In this document: piece by piece, positions 29,578 to 34,497 of the stretch
Layout of the letters: each line of letters begins with the position of its first letter
Numbering within the stretch: position 1 is the stretch's first letter
Source: Desulfobacterales bacterium
Lineage (GTDB): Bacteria > Desulfobacterota > Desulfobulbia > Desulfobulbales > JAGXFP01
Assembly: GCA_024637225.1 (NCBI GenBank)
Contig: JAGXFP010000059.1
Location: forward strand, 1 to 34,497
Direction of reading: 5' to 3'
Length of the DNA stretch: 34,497 bases
Position numbers and translations under genes: made by a program
Notes under the pieces: generated by a model
Seen by the model: only the letters and a program-made list of their open reading frames with translations
What the model was told of the DNA's origin: nothing
Database searches by the model: none

Positions 29578-30144
29578 ATGACTGATACGAAAATTACACA
29601 AATTGGCAACAGAGCAGGCAATGATATTGTCGGAAGGGATAAGATTGTCCATCAGTATTCGAAAAAGCGATCCCAAATTTCATTTTTAAATGAAAAGTAT
29701 TTAGCTGAGAAAGAAAATGACTCTGAAATGTATGAAATAATAAAGGTTTTGCTACATTACGCCAAAAGAGAAAATGAAGACTTTCTTGGTTTGGATGGAA
29801 AGCTACAGGCTGCAAATAAACAAGAAGATTATATTGAATATGCAAAAGAACAAAAGGAATTATTTGCGAAAAGATTGATTAAACGTGACCTTTCACCTTC
29901 TGCGCAAAAAATATTTGCATACATTCTGGGGAAAGTAAAAACAAGATTTGTTCATGATGTGATACCTAAAATAAAATCTGGTTGCAGTGAAGATGTTGTT
30001 GAAAAATCGATTTTAGAAAATGTTATTGAACCAATTTTTGAGGAACTAGAAGAAAATGTCCTAGATGTTTCAATGGATGAAATGGTAGGAATGCTCTTTT
30101 TCTTAACTGGTAACTGTCATATATCTTGGACAAAACAATGTTGA
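29578..30144 (+). CDS. ABC-3C system C-terminal-domain protein
   Basis: 188 residues. The N terminus carries TQIGNRAGNDIVGRD (7-21), a glycine/aspartate motif I associate with the N termini of various conflict-system proteins, followed by a linker. From about 36 on it is helical and ends in GMLFFLTGNCHISW (171-184) preceded by VIEPIFEEL. I recall this as a mark of the C-terminal domain of ABC-three-component (ABC-3C) proteins classified by Krishnan, Aravind and colleagues. Most such proteins carry an effector domain before this region; none is visible here. No clear ribosome site is present, so translation may be coupled to the upstream gene. It overlaps the next gene by 7 bp. Confidence 0.72.
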   Translation: MTDTKITQIGNRAGNDIVGRDKIVHQYSKKRSQISFLNEKYLAEKENDSEMYEIIKVLLHYAKRENEDFLGLDGKLQAANKQEDYIEYAKEQKELFAKRLIKRDLSPSAQKIFAYILGKVKTRFVHDVIPKIKSGCSEDVVEKSILENVIEPIFEELEENVLDVSMDEMVGMLFFLTGNCHISWTKQC

Positions 30145-30641
30145 TTTACAACCAAACCTTCGACATATATCACTGTGCATTCAGAATACTTTTATCTCTC
30201 TCTGTTTTACCTGAAAAAGAATATCCTATTGGTTTTATTCGCTTGATTGACTTCTATGTACTATTCCCTCACATGGTTTCTGAGGTAAGGCTACCAGCAA
30301 AATATAAATCATTAAAAAGCAGATTAAAGAGTAGCCAGAATAGCTACAATGACATCCCAAGTCCTAAAAGATTATTTAATGATCTTTATAATATACAAAT
30401 TCAATGTATCAATTTTCTCTCTTCGCTTGGTTTAATAGACAGAGTGAAAGTGATTGAGAAGAAAATATTGAAATCAAATACCGACATCCCCTCTGACATA
30501 GCAGAATTGATTGAAAATGAAATTTCGAACAATGAAACTTTGATTCAAATAATTAATTCTCTGTGTGAAATCCCTTATGGCGGTACAAATGGTCTGAAAT
30601 CAAGGACTGGGCTTATGGAGTATAGATATGACGTTGATTAA
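30138..30641 (+). CDS. ABC-3C system middle component
   Basis: 167 residues. ATG 30,138, overlapping the previous stop (ATGTTGA), gives the N terminus MLIYNQTFDIYHCAFRIL, the form I recall for ABC-3C middle components (MC5-like); a TTG four codons upstream is also open. It is helical, with a winged-helix-like look (RLIDFYVLFPHMVSEVRLP; LFNDLYNIQIQCINFLSSLGLID). Middle components are thought to bridge the ATPase and the effector protein. It overlaps the ATPase gene by 14 bp. Confidence 0.75.
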   Translation: MLIYNQTFDIYHCAFRILLSLSVLPEKEYPIGFIRLIDFYVLFPHMVSEVRLPAKYKSLKSRLKSSQNSYNDIPSPKRLFNDLYNIQIQCINFLSSLGLIDRVKVIEKKILKSNTDIPSDIAELIENEISNNETLIQIINSLCEIPYGGTNGLKSRTGLMEYRYDVD

Positions 30642-32532
30642 ACCTTCTCTTTTCCTGAATAGATTGGTTGTGTTCTATAAAGGAAAAGCTGTGTATGACG
30701 AGAAGTTCAATAAAGGTGTCAACATAATTTGCGGTGAAAATAGTTCAGGTAAATCAACCATAACCGAATTGATTTTTTTTGCATTGGGGGGTGAAGTAAC
30801 CAGGTGGAAAAAAGAAGCATCATTGTGCGACTCAGTTTTTGCAGAAGTAATTATCAATGGAAGTTTTATTACATTAAAAAGGGAAATATCTACACAAACA
30901 CGTCGCCCTATGGAAATATTTTGGGGGAATATCAAAGATGCTCTTCTTAGCTCATCGGAAGGCTGGCAAAAATATTCGTTCCAAAGATCTGAATCAAAAG
31001 AAAGCTTTTCCCAATGTCTTTTTCGTGCGTTGAAATTACCTGAAGTTCGCGGTGACGGTTCGTCAAATATTACAATGCATCAAATTCTTAGGATTATATA
31101 TTGCGACCAAATGACGCCGGCAGACCGGCTTTTTAGGTTTGAGCAGTTTGATTCTGCATTACATAGACGGACAATAGGTGATTTATTGTGCGGAGTATAT
31201 AGCAACGACTTATATGCCAAACAACTGTCTCTTGAAGAGAAAAATAAACTTTTTGAATCTCTTCGTCAAAAATTATCAAGTATACATACAATATTGGGGG
31301 CAGCTGATCAGGAATTAAGTGTTACAAAAATTGAAGATGAGATTAATTCATTGGAGCAAGAGAGGGTGTCGCTTTACAAAGATTTAGAGAACCTCAGAAA
31401 AGATGATAAAAAACAAGATGCAAAACCGGATCAAAATATTGAATTAAATCTTCGGAATCAACTGTCGGAAATTCGCCAAGAAGTAAGCGCACTAAAAAGC
31501 AAAAAGGATCAACTTGAATTCGAAATCTCAGATTCATTTGACTTTATTAATGCTATTCAAACAAGAATAAATGCATTGAAACAGTCAAGTACTGTCAGAA
31601 GTAGTCTTGGTGAAATGAATTTTCAGTTTTGCCCTGCATGTTTGTCATTACTCAATGATAACGTTGGCAAAGACAGTTGCATTCTTTGTAAAAGCAAAAA
31701 AGAAAATGACAAAGAGAATTCATATTATTTAATGCTCAATCAAGAATTAGAAGAACAAATTAAAGAATCTAAACATTTGCTAAATAAGAGAGAAGAAGAA
31801 ATTCAGAAATTAAACCTCGCATTGCCTGGTAAAATTTCACATGCGCAGGAAACAGAGTCAAGATTGAATTCATTAATTCGAAGTTCGAGCACCGAAAGTG
31901 AGATCCAAGTCGAAGAACTAAGCCGGAAAATTGGTTATATTGATAGGTCAATTGAGAATGCTCACGAAAAAGCTAGGTTGTTATCTTTAATTAACGATAT
32001 CATTGAGCAAAAAGCCATTGTCAACAGTGATATTTCTAGGCTAAATGACGAAATAAGCGCGATAAAAGAGGATCTTAAAAATAAAAAGGAAACAGCCTAT
32101 CTACAGATATCAGAATTGACTCGAGATATTTTGGGAAAAGATCTGGATAGAGAAAATGAATTTCGACATGCTGATATTGTTTCATTTGATTTTGGTGATG
32201 ACAACATTTCTGTTGACGGAAAAAGACAGTTTTCTGCTAGCTCAATGGTCTATTTGAAAAACAGTTTACACCTTGCTTTTCTTCGTGCATCTACTAATAA
32301 TTCGTTTTTCAATTACCCAAGGTTGGCAATATTTGACAATATTGAAGATAAAGGAATGGAACAAGAACGAAGTCATAATTTTCAAAAGATAATATTAGAT
32401 ATTTCTGAAAACATTTCCGCAGATCATCAAATCATTTTTGCTACATCTATGATAGTCCCTGAATTAAAGAATACATCGTTTGTCGTAGGGGAATATTATA
32501 CTCATACCAAGAAATCTCTCCGCTTTTCATAA
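30628..32532 (+). CDS. ABC-3C system SMC/RecN-like ABC ATPase with zinc hook
   Basis: 634 residues. Walker A GENSSGKST (36-44) is followed by a split ATPase with a long coiled coil (about 195-515). A zinc-hook-like tip lies in the middle, with two CxxC pairs: Cys335/Cys338 and Cys351/Cys354. The signature-like FSASSM (from 535) and Walker B LAIFDNIEDKG (Asp570) lie near the C terminus. The overall plan is that of Rad50/SMC-type ATPases in the ABC-3C class, predicted to sense DNA or a nucleoprotein state and trigger the partner proteins. The ATG overlaps the middle component by 14 bp. The whole four-gene set is AT-rich, unlike the flanking chromosome. Confidence 0.85.
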   Translation: MTLIKPSLFLNRLVVFYKGKAVYDEKFNKGVNIICGENSSGKSTITELIFFALGGEVTRWKKEASLCDSVFAEVIINGSFITLKREISTQTRRPMEIFWGNIKDALLSSSEGWQKYSFQRSESKESFSQCLFRALKLPEVRGDGSSNITMHQILRIIYCDQMTPADRLFRFEQFDSALHRRTIGDLLCGVYSNDLYAKQLSLEEKNKLFESLRQKLSSIHTILGAADQELSVTKIEDEINSLEQERVSLYKDLENLRKDDKKQDAKPDQNIELNLRNQLSEIRQEVSALKSKKDQLEFEISDSFDFINAIQTRINALKQSSTVRSSLGEMNFQFCPACLSLLNDNVGKDSCILCKSKKENDKENSYYLMLNQELEEQIKESKHLLNKREEEIQKLNLALPGKISHAQETESRLNSLIRSSSTESEIQVEELSRKIGYIDRSIENAHEKARLLSLINDIIEQKAIVNSDISRLNDEISAIKEDLKNKKETAYLQISELTRDILGKDLDRENEFRHADIVSFDFGDDNISVDGKRQFSASSMVYLKNSLHLAFLRASTNNSFFNYPRLAIFDNIEDKGMEQERSHNFQKIILDISENISADHQIIFATSMIVPELKNTSFVVGEYYTHTKKSLRFS

Positions 32533-32548
32533 ACTACTACATGAAATC

Positions 32549-32639
32549 ATCCAACAATTGCATTCACCAGATGGCGAGAACGTTTGCGGCGCTAGAGCGG
32601 CAAGTTCTTGGGCGCCACTGGTGATGCGTAGCGTTCGGC
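32549..32639 (+). other. attC-like integron recombination site
   Basis: 91 bp starting 17 bp after the ATPase stop. R'' is ATCCAAC (32,549-32,555) and R' is GTTCGGC (32,633-32,639). A long imperfect hairpin lies between: GCAT/ATGC and CACCAG/CTGGTG and TGGCG/CGCCA, then GAAC/GTTC and TTGC/GCAA. The two strands are offset by extra T32,564 and A32,571 on one side only, six base pairs apart. This is the extrahelical-base spacing of classical attC sites. Unpaired spacers AATT and GTAGC-like bases flank the boxes, again as in attC. R' departs from GTTRRRY by one base (C at position 4). Confidence 0.75.
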
Positions 32640-32667
32640 AGTATAAAAATTAATATGGTTGTATAAA

Positions 32668-32822
32668 GTGCGGCTTATAGGCAGATTTATTATTGTGTAT
32701 CGCAATATAAGAAACAAATGTTAGGCAACGTTGCTCTCTTGTCTTACATCCTTTGGCTTTCAGTTATCTGTCTATGGGTTAACTGTCCGTCTCGCATAAG
32801 AGTGCCTATAAGCCGCTACTTT
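32668..32822 (+). ncRNA. Retron ncRNA (msr-msd), Ec67-like
   Basis: Perfect 14-bp inverted arms GCGGCTTATAGGCA (32,670-32,683, a1) and TGCCTATAAGCCGC (32,803-32,816, a2) enclose about 120 bases. With one bulged T the stem extends by AAAGT/ACTTT. Directly after a1 comes GATTT, where G32,684 is the candidate branching guanosine, then an msr hairpin TATTG (32,691-32,695) / CAATA (32,703-32,707). The msd part has CTCTT/AAGAG at its base and CAGTTA (32,761-32,766) / TAACTG (32,780-32,785) near the tip. From memory, TAGGCAGATTT, ATCGCAA and AGTGCCT also occur at the same places in retron Ec67. The RT start follows 13 bp after the end of the stem. Confidence 0.82.
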
Positions 32823-32835
32823 TTTACAAATAAGA

Positions 32836-33231
32836 ATGTCATCTATTGAAAAACTAAAAAATGCCAAAACGCTAAATGATTTTGCTGCAATCCTAGGATA
32901 CAAGCCGAAATCGTTGTCTTACATTTTATATAGAATCTCAGACGAAGATAAATATATAGAATTTGAAATTCCTAAAAAAAATGGCGAAAAACGCTCAATA
33001 AAGGCTCCTGAGGAGCGCCTAAAACACCTTCAAGGGCGTTTAGCAGATATACTGAATAAATGTTTTGAAGAATCTTGCGGGTTAAGCAAACACAAAAAAT
33101 CATTATCCCATGGCTTCAGATACAAACATTCCATAGTTACCAATGCAATTAACCACAGAAACAAACGATATGTATTCAATATAGACTTAAAGGATTTTTT
33201 CCCTTCAATAAACTTCGGAAGAGTATACGGG
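32836..33231 (+). pseudogene. Retron reverse transcriptase, truncated by insertion
   Basis: The first 132 codons of a retron RT most like that of Ec67: a helical N terminus (KLKNAKTLNDFAAILGY, LSYILYRI), FEIPKKNGEKRSIKAPEERL (RT motif region 0/1), SHGFRYKHSIVTNA and motif A NIDLKDFFPSINFGRV with the first catalytic Asp117. After GRVYG the sequence enters an unrelated transposase unit, and the frame ends 12 codons later at 33,267. Motif YADD and everything beyond it are missing and do not resume in the remaining 1.2 kb. The gene cannot make active RT, although the ncRNA in front of it looks intact. Codon use is AT-rich like the ABC-3C genes. Confidence 0.88.
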
Positions 33232-34310
33232 AATCCCAGGGGACGTTGTTATCTATTTATCTATTGAATTGTTTCTTCTTCATGGTACATTTCGCCCATG
33301 CCACGTTTAGCAAGACTTGACATCGCCGGGCTTTTGCAACACGTCATCGTGCGTGGAATTGATCAGTGTGATATTTTCAATGATGATCAAGACCGTCAGC
33401 TCTTTGTTGCCCGGTTCGCCACGCTTCTCTCCGAAACCGGGGTGCGGTGTTATGCGTGGGCGGTTTTATCAAATCATTTCCACCTGTTATTAATGCCGAC
33501 CACCACCTCGCTGTCGCACTTCATGCGCAGACTTCTCACCGGATATGCCGTCTCTTTCAATCGCCGCCACAAGCGCTCTGGGCACCTGTTTCAGAACCGT
33601 TACAAGTCTATCGTCTGCGAAGAAGAACCCTACCTGCTTGAACTGATTAGATACATTCACTTGAATCCGCTACGGGCCGGGATGGTTGCAAGTCTTGAAG
33701 AGTTGGACACATATCCCTGGACGGGGCATGCGGTTCTGCTCGGTCACCGGCAGTTTGCCACTCAGGAGACCGAAAGCGTTCTTGAGCGTTTTGGCAAGAG
33801 GGTCGCCACGGCGCGGCGGAATTATCGTCAATTCGTTGCGGATGGGATTATGACCGGTCGCCGTGACGATCTTGTCGGCGGCGGCCTTAAGCGGAGCCAG
33901 GGAGAAAGAGAAAATCACGAGTACGAAAGTTTCGACGAAAGGGTATTGGGCGGCGGTGATTTCGTCGACAGCCTTAGAGAGGATTTCCGGTTGCGCGACA
34001 AGATGAAGAGTGTTGTCACGCTCACGCAACTGTTGGAAATTGTTTCAACGGCATTGACCATTGATCCGGATTCGATCAGAAAACCAAGTAAAAGCAGGGG
34101 CCCGGCCGCGGCGCGTGGGGTAATCTGCCATCTGGCGATATACGAACTAGGTTATACCGGCAGGGAAGTCGGCAAATTTCTCTATCTGGGGCCGACAGGA
34201 GTCAGCCTGGCCTCAAGGCGCGGGGAGAAGCTCCTGAAGGCGAATTCGAAGCTGGCGAAAAAAATCATGAGTGCAATAGAAAAATAAATAACAACGTCCC
34301 CCGGGGGATT
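33232..34310. mobile_element. RAYT/IS200-like transposition unit
   Basis: About 1,079 bp bounded by inverted ends. The left end is AATCCC-A then GGGGACGTTGTTAT (33,239-33,252). The right end is ATAACAACGTCCCC (34,288-34,301) then CGGGGGATT. The 14-bp core arms are perfect. The unit contains one Y1 transposase gene and is GC-rich like the chromosome, unlike the retron it interrupts. No target duplication is visible, as expected for Y1 elements. Confidence 0.75.
33298..34287 (+). CDS. REP-associated tyrosine transposase (Y1/IS200-like)
   Basis: 329 residues. N-terminal Y1_Tnp domain: MPRLARLDIAGLLQHVIVRG opening, the HUH motif NHFHLLL (His60, His62), GHLFQNRYKS and the candidate catalytic tyrosine in RYIHLNPLRAGMV (Tyr119). 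A C-terminal helix-turn-helix region (about 265-325, VICHLAIYELGYTGREVGKFL) resembles the DnaA C-terminal DNA-binding domain, as in many RAYTs with long tails. It cuts and joins single-stranded DNA at palindromic REP sites. It appears full length, so the element may still be active. It sits between the broken retron RT and an ISL3 transposase end. Confidence 0.9.
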   Translation: MPRLARLDIAGLLQHVIVRGIDQCDIFNDDQDRQLFVARFATLLSETGVRCYAWAVLSNHFHLLLMPTTTSLSHFMRRLLTGYAVSFNRRHKRSGHLFQNRYKSIVCEEEPYLLELIRYIHLNPLRAGMVASLEELDTYPWTGHAVLLGHRQFATQETESVLERFGKRVATARRNYRQFVADGIMTGRRDDLVGGGLKRSQGERENHEYESFDERVLGGGDFVDSLREDFRLRDKMKSVVTLTQLLEIVSTALTIDPDSIRKPSKSRGPAAARGVICHLAIYELGYTGREVGKFLYLGPTGVSLASRRGEKLLKANSKLAKKIMSAIEK

Positions 34311-34359
34311 CAGATGACGCGGGCTGAAGCTTGTCGGTTGTTCCTGAAGATATAACGGT

Positions 34360-34497
34360 TCATCCGCAGAATCTGTGGGTGGCCGGCCATTCGGGTAGAT
34401 TGCCAAGCGTATGATATAGCGCCAATTTTACTACCTCAAAGTTCTTGAATCCATAAGCTTTTTTCGTAGTCACTTTTGCTTTGTTGTTGAGGCCCTC
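34360..34497 (-). pseudogene. ISL3-family transposase, C-terminal end (cut by window edge)
   Basis: Reading the minus strand from the window edge gives 45 residues to a stop at 34,360-34,362. They begin EGLNNKAKVTTKKAYGF and end THRFCG. The GLNNK and YGF(K/R)NFE segments followed by HRFCG are the usual end of ISL3 (IS204/IS1001/IS1165) DDE transposases. Only the end is inside the window, so whether the gene is intact is unknown; it is listed here as partial. Confidence 0.78.

Larger units (their letters stand above)
29327..32633 (+). mobile_element. Integron-type gene cassette carrying an ABC-3C system
   Basis: In an integrated cassette, the first bases come from the cassette's own R' box and should be complementary to the R'' box of the attC at its end. 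Here GTTGGAT (29,326-29,332) is the exact reverse complement of ATCCAAC (32,549-32,555). That box opens an attC-like fold ending at GTTCGGC (32,633-32,639). Cutting between G and TT at both places defines a 3,307-bp cassette with four co-oriented genes. No intI gene or upstream attC is visible in this window, so either an array extends elsewhere or the cassette was inserted at a secondary site. Confidence 0.68.

Noticed and set aside
32720..32734. GTTAGGC box and GCAACGTTGC palindrome as a second attC edge
   Set aside because: No matching GCCTAAC box or attC-like fold lies upstream, and the sequence is inside the retron ncRNA between the a1 and a2 arms.
34182..34406. Minus-strand 74-aa open frame at the right end
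   Set aside because: It overlaps the RAYT gene antisense. The better-supported reading there is the ISL3 transposase end in another frame.

Overview
The window reads as a GC-rich bacterial chromosome that ends on its right side in an AT-rich, transferred defence island. The backbone (about 1-29,200) has the gene style and the abundant short intergenic palindromic repeats I associate with Desulfobacterota (former Deltaproteobacteria). That assignment is an inference from style; no rRNA or other phylogenetic marker is present.

Backbone layout. 346-4,399 (+): a three-domain acyl-AMP ligase/ACP/PlsC protein overlapping a UMF1-type MFS transporter. 4,428-5,588 (-): an eRF1-like (baeRF) protein. 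6,142-8,955 (+): a large UPF0182 membrane protein, followed by a first dodecin. 9,824-14,815 (+): DNA repair genes polX, ligA and an Fpg-type glycosylase. 15,124-18,677 (+): a second dodecin, a membrane di-haem cytochrome c, zwf and pgl. 18,914-19,864 (+): an HD-GYP phosphodiesterase. 20,095-23,152 (-): a TIGR03546/TIGR03545-like pair, a small unknown protein and a secreted intradiol-dioxygenase-like protein. 24,036-26,818 (+): a HAMP adenylate/guanylate cyclase with a repeat-rich lipoprotein. 27,280-29,009 (+): a NodI/NodJ-like ABC exporter. Intergenic gaps are filled with several families of interspersed hairpin repeats.

Island (about 29,220-34,497). Base composition drops sharply. A four-gene set (61-aa membrane peptide, ABC-3C C-terminal-domain protein, ABC-3C middle component, zinc-hook ABC ATPase) sits inside what looks like one integron gene cassette. 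A 91-bp attC-like fold (32,549-32,639) follows the ATPase, and its first box is the exact reverse complement of a GTTGGAT box at 29,326-29,332, where the cassette would begin. Right after the attC comes an Ec67-like retron: a structured ncRNA with a perfect 14-bp a1/a2 stem, then the reverse transcriptase start. The RT is broken after about 132 codons by a REP-associated (Y1/RAYT) transposase unit with terminal inverted repeats. The end of an ISL3-family transposase gene runs off the window.

Most striking observations: (1) an ABC-3C conflict system packaged as an integron cassette; (2) a 61-aa membrane peptide sharing a TQIGN..G.D..GRD motif with the next protein, separated from it by one in-frame stop codon; (3) an intact-looking retron ncRNA whose RT has been killed by a transposase.
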